A stretch of DNA of 64,000 bases, from assembly GCF_001274895.1 (NCBI RefSeq), contig NZ_CP006841.1, forward strand, positions 434,001-498,000, given 5' to 3'. Shown here in pieces: positions 1-8,030 of this stretch (the first letter of the stretch is position 1; each line of letters begins with the position of its first letter). The DNA comes from Corynebacterium lactis RW2-5. GTDB taxonomy: Bacteria; Actinomycetota; Actinomycetes; Mycobacteriales; Mycobacteriaceae. Position numbers and translations under genes: made by a program. The notes below the pieces were generated by a model, which was not told the DNA's origin, did no database searches, and worked only from the letters and a program-made list of their open reading frames with translations.

Positions 1-50
1 GCGCTGCGGTTTAAAGGGCCGCGTAGGCGGCCTGAATTGCCGAATCAAAT

Positions 51-96
51 AAGAGGTCATGCTCCCCGATATTTCCCGGGGCAGGGCCTCTTTTTT
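51..96 (+). terminator. Intrinsic terminator of an upstream gene
   Basis: An outer stem (AAGAGG with CCTCTT) encloses a second GC-rich stem (CCCCG with CGGGG), and a run of six T follows. The gene it closes lies left of the window. Only a few codons could be present in bases 1-20 and I cannot identify them. Confidence 0.75.
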
Positions 97-182
97 CGTG
101 CCCGGTAGGAGGCGGGGAAGGCGTCGGCAAGCGAAGAGAAAAACTCCTGCGCTGCTTTAACAGAATTTTCATGGTGCAAATT

Positions 183-223
183 AGTGAGAAAGTCACTCAC
201 GTCGGGGTGGGGTTCCCTAGAAT
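183..223 (+). promoter_or_regulatory. Probable leaderless promoter with a small palindrome
   Basis: A -10 hexamer TAGAAT (218-223) ends seven bases before the ATG at 231. No ribosome binding site at normal spacing is visible, so transcription probably starts at or next to the start codon. Upstream, AGTGA-GAAAG-TCACT (183-197) forms a perfect 5-base palindrome near the expected -35 position and could be an operator. Promoter function is inferred. Confidence 0.4.
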
Positions 224-230
224 CGCGACT

Positions 231-851
231 ATGCACTTTCCATCCGAGGTTGACTGCGAGCGAGAGGCGCTGGGCGAGCTTGAGCGCCTAGCGCAGCTCG
301 ACGACGGCTCCGGAATTATCGAGCCACAGCTGATCTCCTACCTGGATTCCCTGGGGGATGACGCCTATGATATGCCCTGCTTGCGTGTTGCGGGGCAGAC
401 GCTGCTCGGGGAAGTCCTGACTGGTCTCGGCGAGGACGAGCATGTTGCGAGTGTCCTGGAGCGTAATATTGCGGACTCGATACCGTGGATTGGCATGACA
501 GAAGGCGAGGCCCTGCGCGTGCGGGCCGCGCAGGTCGTAGTGATTCGCCTGTTGCGGATTATTGCTCGGATGGAGGCGGTAGAGCTGCGCGATGTGGTTG
601 CGCGGTGCCAGCGCTCCATCGTGCCGCCGGCGATTCAGCTGGCGTTATCCCTGACCGTTGATGTGTTGGGCGCGGCCGCGCTGGACGCCCATCCGGACGA
701 TATGGTGCGCGTGGTACTGGACTATGCAGATCGTGTCATGTGGCTTGCCGACGGAGAGCTGATTGACTACTTCGCAGAGCTCGAGCAGATCGTGCAGGCA
801 CGCGAACGCGACCTGCGTTTCGGGGAAACCGGACCGGCGCATTTTCAGTGA
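231..851 (+). CDS. Hypothetical protein, 206 residues
   Basis: I do not recognise this protein. It looks soluble and acidic, is predicted mostly helical, and has no signal peptide or convincing membrane segment. The N-terminal third is rich in Asp, Glu and Leu; the centre holds amphipathic Arg/Val/Ile-rich helices. The same frame opens at an ATG at 171, but that start has no ribosome binding site. The ATG at 231 sits seven bases behind a good -10 element, as expected for a leaderless message, so I prefer it. The gene lies between a terminator and the rplJ promoter and is probably a single transcription unit. No function is proposed. Confidence 0.6.
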   Translation: MHFPSEVDCEREALGELERLAQLDDGSGIIEPQLISYLDSLGDDAYDMPCLRVAGQTLLGEVLTGLGEDEHVASVLERNIADSIPWIGMTEGEALRVRAAQVVVIRLLRIIARMEAVELRDVVARCQRSIVPPAIQLALSLTVDVLGAAALDAHPDDMVRVVLDYADRVMWLADGELIDYFAELEQIVQARERDLRFGETGPAHFQ

Positions 852-921
852 TTAGACCTGCATATGGGGTAATTAAGGGCGAGGTTTGGAACACTCGCAC
901 CGAAGTATTGAACGGGCGGAT

Positions 922-949
922 TTGGTTAATTGCTCGACTGTCGTATAAA
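922..949 (+). promoter_or_regulatory. rplJL promoter
   Basis: TTGGTT (922-927) and TATAAA (944-949) are separated by 16 bases, a good sigma-A type match about 300 bases ahead of rplJ. It predicts a long untranslated leader. This is inferred from motif spacing only. Confidence 0.5.
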
Positions 950-956
950 GTACCTA

Positions 957-1245
957 CACGAAGTTTGACCGGCTCGTAAGGGCTGGCACTCAAGTTTCAC
1001 CGAAGACCGTCGGTTATCCGTTAATTCGGGTTGAAGGTTCGGCGTTTTTACGCTGGCGGCCCACGCAGGAGGACTTGGAAGCGCGAAAGCGCAGGTTCGA
1101 GATTTTGACCGAGCCTGATGCTATTAAGTACTTTGGCGCCCCATCCTTTATGCGAGGATTGGGGCGTTTGTCGTATGTAGCGCAGATCCTTTCTGAATCT
1201 AACTGGCGGAAAATTGCAAAGACCAGGAAGGAGGCGAGAGTACAC
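957..1245 (+). ncRNA. rplJ (L10) leader RNA with attenuator-like hairpin
   Basis: The roughly 290-base stretch between the promoter and rplJ has no convincing gene. It contains a hairpin at 1137-1166 (CGCCCCATCCT pairing with AGGATTGGGGCG, one bulge) followed by TTTGT, which resembles a weak attenuator. Ribosomal protein L10-L12 is known to bind the leader of its own mRNA in many bacteria, so autogenous control is the natural reading. I did not verify the conserved L10 kink-turn. The rplJ binding site AGGAAGGAGG ends the leader. Confidence 0.5.
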
Positions 1246-1758
1246 ATGGCAGCAAACGCTGAGAAGATCGCAGCAGTTGCAGCGCTGAAGCAGGACGTCG
1301 AAGAGTCCAACGCTATCGTGCTGACCGAGTACCGCGGCCTGTCCGTTGCGGAGATTACCGAACTGCGTCGTGCGCTTGGCGCAGATGTTAAGTACTCCGT
1401 CGCCAAGAACACCATGATCAAGCTCGCCGCCGCTGAGGCGGGAGTTGAGGGTCTTGATGAGCACCTGAACGGCCCGACTGCAGTCGCCTTCATCAAGGGC
1501 GAGGCTGTGGATGCGGCTAAGGCGATCAAGAAGTTCGCCGGTGACAACAAGAACCTCGTGGTCAAGGGCGGCTACATGGACGGCGTTGCAATGGACGCAA
1601 CGCAGTTCGAGGCTCTTGCGGATATGGATAACCGCGAGACCACGCTGGCAAAGCTGGCTGGTGCCTTCAACGGCGTTCTGGCGAACGTCGCTGGCCTGCT
1701 CGACGCTCCGACCTCCTCGGTTGCCCGCCTCGCTGCGGCTCTCGAGGAAAAGAAGTAA
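1246..1758 (+). CDS. rplJ: 50S ribosomal protein L10
   Basis: L10 (170 residues) forms the base of the ribosomal stalk and carries the L7/L12 dimers that recruit translation factors. The N-terminal part (about 1-130) matches the L10 family, including 'EYRGLSVAEIT' and 'KYSVAKNTM'. The C-terminal helix (about 145-170, Ala/Leu-rich, ending in EEKK) is the L12-binding arm. The frame can be extended upstream to a TTG at 1075, but the ATG at 1246 follows AGGAAGGAGG at good spacing and gives the family N-terminus. It is followed by rplL after 111 bases and probably shares its transcript. Confidence 0.97.
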   Translation: MAANAEKIAAVAALKQDVEESNAIVLTEYRGLSVAEITELRRALGADVKYSVAKNTMIKLAAAEAGVEGLDEHLNGPTAVAFIKGEAVDAAKAIKKFAGDNKNLVVKGGYMDGVAMDATQFEALADMDNRETTLAKLAGAFNGVLANVAGLLDAPTSSVARLAAALEEKK

Positions 1759-1869
1759 ATCGAGTTCGGCTCGCGATCCACGCGAACAACTTTTTAAATA
1801 TCACTTAGACGGCTTCGACCCCAGGTATGTCCCGTGGGGAGGCCGCACCACACTCATAGGAGAATACCC

Positions 1870-2253
1870 ATGGCTAAGTACACCACTGAGGAACTGCTCG
1901 AGGCTTTCAAGGAGATGACCCTCGTTGAGCTGACCGAGTTCAAGAAGGCTTTCGAGGAGGAGTTCGACGTTACCGCCGCTGCTCCGGTTGCTGTTGCTGC
2001 TGCAGGCGCCGCTGGCGGCGAGGCTGCTGCTGAGGAGAAGGACGAGTTTGACGTCGTTCTGGAAGACGCTGGCGCCAAGAAGATTGGTGTCATCAAGGCT
2101 GTCCGCGAGATCGTCTCCGGCCTGGGCCTGAAGGAAGCTAAGGAGCTCGTTGAGGGTGCTCCGAAGGCTATCCTGGAGGGTGCTTCCAAGGATGACGCTG
2201 AGGCTGCTAAGACCAAGCTGGAAGAGGCTGGCGCAAAGGTCTCCCTCAAGTAA
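1870..2253 (+). CDS. rplL: 50S ribosomal protein L7/L12
   Basis: L7/L12 (127 residues) is the mobile stalk protein that binds EF-Tu, EF-G, IF2 and release factors. The parts are easy to see: an N-terminal dimerisation domain (1-30), an Ala/Gly-rich hinge (about 38-55, '[15 protein letters not shown]') and the C-terminal factor-binding domain ('[17 protein letters not shown]', '[15 protein letters not shown]'). The ATG follows CATAGGAGAATACCC. A start further upstream in the same frame is not supported by the family. A terminator follows 50 bases later and closes the rplJL unit. Confidence 0.98.
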   Translation: MAKYTTEELLEAFKEMTLVELTEFKKAFEEEFDVTAAAPVAVAAAGAAGGEAAAEEKDEFDVVLEDAGAKKIGVIKAVREIVSGLGLKEAKELVEGAPKAILEGASKDDAEAAKTKLEEAGAKVSLK

Positions 2254-2303
2254 TTCACCAGTCTGGCAAAACTTCGGTAGTTGCCTACGACTATCAACTG
2301 TTG

Positions 2304-2345
2304 AAACCGTCGGTTTAAGGGTTTTCCCGAAAGCCGGCGGTTTTG
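2304..2345 (+). terminator. Terminator of rplJL
   Basis: AAACCGTCGG (2304-2313) pairs with CCGGCGGTTT (2334-2343) with one mismatch, followed by a short T tract. It separates rplJL from the metal-transporter operon. Confidence 0.6.
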
Positions 2346-2391
2346 CTGTGGTATCAGCATTCCTCTCGAATACCCTCATATGTGGCCTAAA

Positions 2392-2420
2392 TTGAAAATG
2401 GTTTTCACGAGGGTGTATAA
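2392..2420 (+). promoter_or_regulatory. Promoter overlapped by a Zur-type operator
   Basis: TTGAAA (2392-2397), a 17-base spacer and TATAAG (2415-2420) form a promoter. The perfect palindrome TGAAAA-TGG-TTTTCA (2393-2407) lies over the -35 element. This resembles actinobacterial Zur boxes (TGAAAA...TTTTCA). With a TroA/ZnuA-type transporter downstream, zinc-dependent repression is a strong inference, though binding is not shown. Confidence 0.6.
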
Positions 2421-2430
2421 GTAAGGTCTG

Positions 2431-2461
2431 AGAAAAATTAATTTTCTTGTCCTTGTATAAT
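2431..2461 (+). promoter_or_regulatory. Second promoter element with A/T palindrome
   Basis: AGAAAA-ATTAA-TTTTCT (2431-2447) is a second inverted repeat, with TATAAT at 2456-2461 downstream at -10 spacing. The palindrome covers the expected -35 region. It could be a weaker operator copy or a second promoter. I cannot tell which. Confidence 0.35.
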
Positions 2462-2475
2462 AGAAGAGGAATGCG

Positions 2476-3579
2476 TTGAACAATAGCGTTTGTGGTAAGG
2501 GGAATCACGGCGACCTGGATTCCCTATCACGTATTCAGGCGAAAGATCCGATGCGCCTGAAGGGGAACCGTAATCGACAAGTACTACGGCATATGGGGCG
2601 TCGCGTGGGAATCATGGGAGCGACTCTGTGTTTGGCCTGTTCCCCGGCGGTGGTTTCCCAGGCTGCAGCAGCTTCTCCGGCAGTGTATGCAGGACCTTAT
2701 TCCTCGGCCTCGATGGTTTTGGCGCAAGAGGGGGCATCCGCGTCCTTAGCTTGTGAGAAAGCCCTATACCCGATGGTTAAGGACGACCGATCTGTTCCCG
2801 CTCAGTGGGTTGATCCTACTTCTCTAACTTTCGGCGTAGGAGATGCGGCGAAAACTGTTTCGCCTGTTGACATCGGGCCGATTATGGCTAACCAGGATGT
2901 GTGGATGATCCAATCCGCACAGATGAATGGAGTGCCGTGGCTTGGTGCTAATACTCAGCATGAGACGTTTGCTACGGAGACAACCGGAGATGTCACGTTG
3001 GAGGTGAACTCCTTCACAGGCCCCGGAGATTTGGTCGTCGCTGAGGGCGGTGCTTTGGGGCAAGTATTCGGAACAGAGTGGTTCCGTGTTGAAGGTGGTG
3101 TAGGGTCTGGTAGTCACACAATTGGCGCTAATACCCATGTGCACCCTAACTGGATTTTTAGCTCGCCTGGGGAATATCAGGTGGGTATTAAGCAGACCGC
3201 CACGCTAAATGACGGCAATACTGTTGAAGGTTCTACCGTCTTGTACTTCAATGTCGGCGGCGCTGGAAACGCAGATGAAGGCCACTTCGATTTGGGTCCT
3301 GCCATCGGCTGCGCCGGGTCATCTCCTGCGGGAGAAGAAACCTCAGCTGCATCTACCAATGAGAATTCTTCGGGTACCTCTGCAGGCGGTAGTGGGTCTT
3401 CAGGGCAAGGTTCTGCCGGGAACTCTTCCGCACAGGGCGCCGGTGGCAAGAGTGCTGGAAACGCGGGTTCCCTCGCTGTTACCGGTTTTGAACCGCTGAA
3501 CGTCGTGATTGCCGTTTTTGCTCTGGGTCTCGCAGTTATGGGCGCTGGAGTGATCTATCGATCGCGACGGGAAAATTAA
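2476..3579 (+). CDS. Sortase-anchored surface protein with actinobacterial anchored-repeat domain
   Basis: A wall-anchored component of an anchored-repeat ABC transporter (TIGR03769-type domain). The 367-residue product has a long basic N-terminus and a hydrophobic signal core (about 45-65), then the repeat domain (about 90-270) with the signature pieces 'VPWLGANTQ', 'FTGPGD' and 'HVHPNWIF' (His 221 and 223). A Ser/Gly/Asn-rich spacer follows. The end is a sorting signal: LAVTG (333-337), a hydrophobic segment and RSRREN. LAVTG is a variant of LPxTG. The TTG start is chosen because AGAGGA lies just ahead; ATG 2551 is an alternative. It is the first gene behind the Zur-like operator. The domain probably acts outside the membrane with the lipoprotein encoded next. 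Confidence 0.8.
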   Translation: MNNSVCGKGNHGDLDSLSRIQAKDPMRLKGNRNRQVLRHMGRRVGIMGATLCLACSPAVVSQAAAASPAVYAGPYSSASMVLAQEGASASLACEKALYPMVKDDRSVPAQWVDPTSLTFGVGDAAKTVSPVDIGPIMANQDVWMIQSAQMNGVPWLGANTQHETFATETTGDVTLEVNSFTGPGDLVVAEGGALGQVFGTEWFRVEGGVGSGSHTIGANTHVHPNWIFSSPGEYQVGIKQTATLNDGNTVEGSTVLYFNVGGAGNADEGHFDLGPAIGCAGSSPAGEETSAASTNENSSGTSAGGSGSSGQGSAGNSSAQGAGGKSAGNAGSLAVTGFEPLNVVIAVFALGLAVMGAGVIYRSRREN

Positions 3580-3581
3580 CA

Positions 3582-5195
3582 GTGCGTATCGGTCGGCGTG
3601 ATGGATTAGTGCGCGGATTTTTAATCCGCGTGGTAGCCGCCGTGTCTGTAGTATCTTTAGGCGGTTGCGCGACTGCATCTCCTAACGGCGTGGCAGGAGT
3701 AGCTAGTGCTAGCGATAACGTTGTCGATGTGGTGGCGACAACCCCAATCGTCGCTGATCTAGCTCGGATGGTCACGGGGCAGCGCGCTCGCGTTTCCGGT
3801 CTTATCCCACCTATGGGCGACCCCCACACTTATGAGCCGACTCTCCGCGATTTACGCTCTATTGCATACGCAGATATTGCATTTACGAATAATCTACTTC
3901 TCGAACAGGCAAGTCTCATTCGAGTTGTGGAGCAGGGGATTCGGCCGGGTACTCCTGTCGTAGCACTGGCAGAGAATTCATCACGATATGGTGGGGAACT
4001 CATTCAATTAGTCGAGGATGTTGCCCTCGATACAGTGTGGCTGGGAATGCGCATAGCCGGCTCGGGGGAGAGCTTTGGCGCATCGCGTACCTCTGAAGTT
4101 GAGTTGCAGGCGACTGGTGTACGAGGGCCGGGAGACGTAGCAGCATTTCTGACTACAGCCTTCGGAGAACCAGAGGTCTACCTAAACTCTGCTGATGGCT
4201 TTGATCGAGAGTCGAATTATAAGGGCGATACTGCGACCCTACCTGTCGATGCACATACCCACATGAGCTGGGCATTTTCACAGCCAGGTATTTATGAGGT
4301 CGATTTTCGGGCGCAGGTTATCGCGGAAAAGGGGGCTCGTCCACAGCCAGTAGGCGATACGACGGTGACATTTGCCGTCGGGGTAAGCCCAACCGAGGCT
4401 GGCAAGGATAAGGAATATGTCCTTAATGAAGGGCATCAAGATATCTCAGTCGACCTCGATGAAGGAAAAATCCTTATCCGAGGAGATGCCCCGGCAAAAG
4501 GGGATACCAGGATTAATTATTCCTATCCCCCAGAGCAGGCCGTAGTTGAGGTACCAAATTCCGCGATTAAGGAGATTCCAGCATCAGCGGCGTTCCGCTT
4601 CCTGGGGCGACCGGGGACTGATACTTATATGCTGCCGCAGGCTGTGTTGGGCAAACATGTCCATGGGGAGCTTGATCCGCATGCGTGGCAGAATGTCTCA
4701 AATGCAATAGCCTATCTGCAGTTGATCCGAGACAAAATGATTGCGGTAGATCCCAAAGGAGCATCTGAATACACCGCGAATGCAGATCGGGCAGTCAATC
4801 AGCTTCTGGATCTGGATTCGTATGTGCGAAATCGGATTGCGTCGATACCGCGAGAGCGTCGGCACTTGGTTACGACCCACGATGGCTACGCCTATCTGGG
4901 GAAGGCATATGACCTTGATATTGCGGGTTTTGTTACCCCTAATCCCTCAATAGAGCCATCGACGCGCGACATGGTTACTCTTACTCGAACATTGGAAAAC
5001 CTGCAGGTTCCCGCTGTGTTTTTGGAGCCTTCTTTAGAAGGGCGCGCTGGTGTGCTCACCGAGACGGCCGAGCGTTTGGGGGTACAGGTGTGCCGAATCT
5101 ACGGAGACTCATTCTCGGAAGAAGTCACCGGGTACATAGAGATGATGCGTTACAACGCCGATAGCCTGGCTCGATGTCTCAATCGCCAAGACTGA
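3582..5195 (+). CDS. Anchored-repeat ABC transporter, metal-binding lipoprotein
   Basis: Substrate-binding lipoprotein of the TroA/ZnuA/PsaA family (TIGR03772-like), 537 residues, probably for Zn or Mn. It has a signal peptide with lipobox LGGC (Cys 29). Metal ligands of the family can be placed at His 82 (DPHTYEP), His 367 (DPHAWQN), His 433 (TTHDGYAY) and Asp 509 (YGDSF). Between the first two ligands, about 200 residues are inserted and carry a repeat domain: 'WLGMRIAG', 'RGPGDV' and 'HTHMSWAF' (His 225 and 227) come first, then 'GHQDISVDLDEGKI' and 'FLGRPG'. This order is reversed relative to the other copies. The family without the insert is usually near 300 residues. It begins two bases after the preceding stop codon. 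Confidence 0.85.
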   Translation: MRIGRRDGLVRGFLIRVVAAVSVVSLGGCATASPNGVAGVASASDNVVDVVATTPIVADLARMVTGQRARVSGLIPPMGDPHTYEPTLRDLRSIAYADIAFTNNLLLEQASLIRVVEQGIRPGTPVVALAENSSRYGGELIQLVEDVALDTVWLGMRIAGSGESFGASRTSEVELQATGVRGPGDVAAFLTTAFGEPEVYLNSADGFDRESNYKGDTATLPVDAHTHMSWAFSQPGIYEVDFRAQVIAEKGARPQPVGDTTVTFAVGVSPTEAGKDKEYVLNEGHQDISVDLDEGKILIRGDAPAKGDTRINYSYPPEQAVVEVPNSAIKEIPASAAFRFLGRPGTDTYMLPQAVLGKHVHGELDPHAWQNVSNAIAYLQLIRDKMIAVDPKGASEYTANADRAVNQLLDLDSYVRNRIASIPRERRHLVTTHDGYAYLGKAYDLDIAGFVTPNPSIEPSTRDMVTLTRTLENLQVPAVFLEPSLEGRAGVLTETAERLGVQVCRIYGDSFSEEVTGYIEMMRYNADSLARCLNRQD

Positions 5196-5232
5196 AGAAA
5201 TTATCGGATAAAAATCAAAGAAAGAACATTTC

Positions 5233-6291
5233 ATGAAAATTAAATTGGTCACCGGATACAGTTCCCGTTCTTCGGCACATCACTCCTCTTTTGTAAAGCG
5301 TAATCTCTCGGCTGCAGTGACTTTGACTGTCGCTATCGGAAGCATTTTTTTCGTACCCACTGAGGCTGAGGCTCTTCCGGAAGTACTGTCGTTCTCACAG
5401 AGCGTATCCGCGAATTCGAAAGAAATTTATGCCCAAAGTGACCAGTTAGGCTCTGATGATCCCTCGCTCCAGCAGAGCGTTACTGCCGATGAAAAAGTAG
5501 CGCCGGAAGGCGAATCCGTTGTTTTCGATAACGGTCACGCGGATATGGGACCGGTTTTCTTGGATGACTCGATGAGGTTCCTAGTCCGAGATGATCGGGA
5601 AAACTCCCCCGTATGGCGTGACCCCCGCGACATCGTTTTCCGATTGTCTGAAAGTGCAACCCAAGTGTTGCCAGAGGGAAGTGATTTTGACTTCACCGGA
5701 GCAACCGGAGGTGACAAAGTGTGGGTAGTGCCGCAGACACAAATGCAGGATGTTCCATGGTTGGGGTGGAACACGCAGGCGCCGTCAGTGGTTCAGTCTG
5801 TGGACCGTGGCGTGACGTTTGAGTTCTTGGGGCATCAAGGCCCGGGACAATTTAGCGTCTTTTTGCAAAATGGCGGCTTTGACCAGGCTCAGCAGTTGTG
5901 GAATTCGGGTTCTTCCCAAAAGCAATCGACGTGGGTTGACCTAAACACTCACACGCACGCAAACTGGGTCTTCACTGAGCCGGGAGTGCATTTGGTTGCG
6001 ATGAATGTCAAAGCAGTCCAGCTCGATGGAACCCCAATTAATGACATCGCGATTTTGCGCTTTGCGGTGGGAGATGCCGATCCGAATGCGGCTGCAAATG
6101 CACAGTGGGAAGGCGAGCTGGTCGTGGGGGACGACGGTGAGACTGAGGATTCGACAAATAACGCTGGATCTTCCGTGGTGCTGTGGGTATCTGTCGGGCT
6201 GATTATAGTTGCAGCAATCCTTATCGGTCTCGGATTGCGTAATCGTCGCTCGAGCGCTCGTCGTAAAGCCGCGGCTCGGAAGAGTGAATAG
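5233..6291 (+). CDS. Membrane-anchored surface protein with anchored-repeat domain
   Basis: A 352-residue exported protein with one complete TIGR03769-type repeat. The N-terminus has a signal peptide ending near 'TEAEA' (about residue 48). The repeat (about 98-290) shows all the family pieces in order: 'NGHADMGP', 'VWRDPRDIVF', 'VPQTQMQDVPWLGWNTQ', 'HQGPGQFSVF', 'HTHANWVFTEPG' (His 240 and 242) and 'LRFAVGD'. The C-terminus is a membrane helix (about 315-335) followed by a very basic tail, without an LPxTG motif, so it is held by the membrane rather than the wall. It lies between the binding lipoprotein and the ATPase in one operon. Confidence 0.8.
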   Translation: MKIKLVTGYSSRSSAHHSSFVKRNLSAAVTLTVAIGSIFFVPTEAEALPEVLSFSQSVSANSKEIYAQSDQLGSDDPSLQQSVTADEKVAPEGESVVFDNGHADMGPVFLDDSMRFLVRDDRENSPVWRDPRDIVFRLSESATQVLPEGSDFDFTGATGGDKVWVVPQTQMQDVPWLGWNTQAPSVVQSVDRGVTFEFLGHQGPGQFSVFLQNGGFDQAQQLWNSGSSQKQSTWVDLNTHTHANWVFTEPGVHLVAMNVKAVQLDGTPINDIAILRFAVGDADPNAAANAQWEGELVVGDDGETEDSTNNAGSSVVLWVSVGLIIVAAILIGLGLRNRRSSARRKAAARKSE

Positions 6292-6306
6292 AGGCGGTAG
6301 GGACCA

Positions 6307-7116
6307 GTGACAGAAAAACAAAATTCCCGACCGTGGCTATTGGATGTAGATAAGGTCACGGTGAAACTCGCAGGCCGTGAGGTTTTGGCTGATGCAACTT
6401 TGCAAGTTGCGCGTGGTGAATTCCTAGGGCTAATCGGTCCAAACGGTGCGGGGAAGACGACTCTTTTGCGTTCAATTCTAGGCATCGTACCGATTTCCGG
6501 CGGACGGATTTCGGTGGCCGGGGTCTCAGGAAAGGCATCCATTGATCGCATAGGCTATGTGCCACAGCGCCATGAATTTGCTTGGGATTACCCCATTAAT
6601 ATCCATGACACGGTGTTAGGTGGAAGAACCCGGCAAATTGGGATGTTTCGATCGGCCAAGGATGCTGACTATGAAGCGGTCGCGCAGGCTCTCGAAAAAG
6701 TGCAGTTAGCGAACCTCGCAGATCGTCCTATTGGCGAGCTTTCTGGAGGTCAACGGCAACGCGTGTTAGTGGCGCGCGCTCTGGCGGGAGCGCCGGACCT
6801 ATTGCTTCTCGACGAGCCCTTTACCGGCCTGGATATGCCTAGCTGGGAGCTGCTTTTGAGTCTCTTCGAAGACCTTACGAATGGTGGGGTTTCCATTGTG
6901 ATGTCGACCCATAACCTGCCCGAAGCAATGGATATTTGTGATCGAGTGGCCTTGCTGCGCAGGTCTATTAGAGCGGTCGGAACGCCAGAAGATCTTCTGC
7001 AACCACCAATGGTAACGACATGGATGGAAACCTTTGAGGTGCATAGGAAGTCGCCACTGTTGAAGTCTGTCGGTATTGACACGCAGATGGCCGCTGCTGA
7101 GGAGACTGCGCAATGA
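6307..7116 (+). CDS. Anchored-repeat ABC transporter, ATP-binding subunit
   Basis: ATPase of the metal transporter (269 residues, TIGR03771-like, ZnuC/MntB relatives). Walker A 'GPNGAGKTT' is at about 44-52, the Q-loop at 'VPQRHEF', the signature 'LSGGQ' at 145-149, Walker B 'LLLLDE' at 165-170 and the switch His in 'MSTHNLPEA'. The GTG start follows a GAGGCGG stretch. The stop overlaps the permease start (ATGA), so the two are translationally coupled. It energises import of the metal captured by the lipoprotein at 3582-5195. Confidence 0.92.
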   Translation: MTEKQNSRPWLLDVDKVTVKLAGREVLADATLQVARGEFLGLIGPNGAGKTTLLRSILGIVPISGGRISVAGVSGKASIDRIGYVPQRHEFAWDYPINIHDTVLGGRTRQIGMFRSAKDADYEAVAQALEKVQLANLADRPIGELSGGQRQRVLVARALAGAPDLLLLDEPFTGLDMPSWELLLSLFEDLTNGGVSIVMSTHNLPEAMDICDRVALLRRSIRAVGTPEDLLQPPMVTTWMETFEVHRKSPLLKSVGIDTQMAAAEETAQ

Positions 7117-7982
7117 TTTCTCTCGTTGACTTTTTCCAAGATCTCATGAATCCGGCTCTCGGATTTCTGCCTCGGGCACTTATGATTTCCATTCTCAGCG
7201 CCATTATCTGTGGCGTGGTCGGAGTTCATGTCGTACTGCGCGGTATGGCTTTCATAGGCGACGCGGTGGCCCACTCCGTATTCCCAGGTATCGCCGTGGC
7301 CTTTGCGCTGCAAACATCTGTAATTGTCGGCGGGGCTGTTGCGGGAATCGTTGTCGCTGTACTCATTGCGGTATTTTCACAACGACGAAGAGTGAAAGAG
7401 GACACGTTAATTGGAGTGTTCTTCGCTGGCGCATTTGCGTTTGGCCTGGTGATTATTTCGCAGATCGATGGTTATACGGCGTCGCTAACAAACTTTCTTT
7501 TCGGTTCGATTGCCGGAGTATCGGATACTGAAATAGTCGTTGCCTTTGTCCTGGGAACTATTATTACGGCATTGCTCTTGGGTCTGAATAAGGAACTCGT
7601 TGCGGTATCTCTTGATCGAGAGACCGCGATGGCACAAAGACTCCCCGTTTTCGCTCTGGACCTCTTCCTTTATCTATCAGTGACGTGTGCAGTAGTTGTT
7701 TCAGTTCGCACAATCGGCAACATCTTAGTACTTGCTCTTCTGGTGACTCCCGCAGCGTCCGCGCGACTGCTTACAGACCGCCTGTCGACGATGATGGCTG
7801 TATCAGTCGGCATCGGAATACTGTCATCGGTAATTGGCCTTTATCTGTCCTGGGCAATTGATGTGCCCACCGGGGCCACAATTGTTCTTGTGGCGACCGG
7901 AATATTTTTCCTATGTTGGCTTTTCGCCCCGCGAAGAGGGGTGCTCGTGGAGCGTTTCAGCAGAGTGCCCTCAATGAATTAA
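7113..7982 (+). CDS. Anchored-repeat ABC transporter, permease subunit
   Basis: Integral membrane permease of the ABC-3 (ZnuB/TroC) family, 289 residues with about eight or nine hydrophobic helices. 'VVLRGMAFIGDAVAHSVFPG' is the typical N-terminal motif, and 'SVRTIGNILVLALLVTPAA' is the conserved later motif with the cytoplasmic coupling loop. It overlaps the ATPase gene by four bases. With the lipoprotein and the ATPase it makes a full importer; TIGR03770 is the expected subfamily. The last gene of the operon follows 48 bases later. Confidence 0.92.
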   Translation: MISLVDFFQDLMNPALGFLPRALMISILSAIICGVVGVHVVLRGMAFIGDAVAHSVFPGIAVAFALQTSVIVGGAVAGIVVAVLIAVFSQRRRVKEDTLIGVFFAGAFAFGLVIISQIDGYTASLTNFLFGSIAGVSDTEIVVAFVLGTIITALLLGLNKELVAVSLDRETAMAQRLPVFALDLFLYLSVTCAVVVSVRTIGNILVLALLVTPAASARLLTDRLSTMMAVSVGIGILSSVIGLYLSWAIDVPTGATIVLVATGIFFLCWLFAPRRGVLVERFSRVPSMN

Positions 7983-8030
7983 TGGGCAATGTCTGAGGTT
8001 GGATAACCATTTCTAAATAAGGAAAACAGA

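Noticed and set aside
1075..1245. N-terminal extension of L10 from a TTG at 1075
   Set aside because: The extra residues are not part of the L10 family, and a perfect binding site precedes the ATG at 1246.
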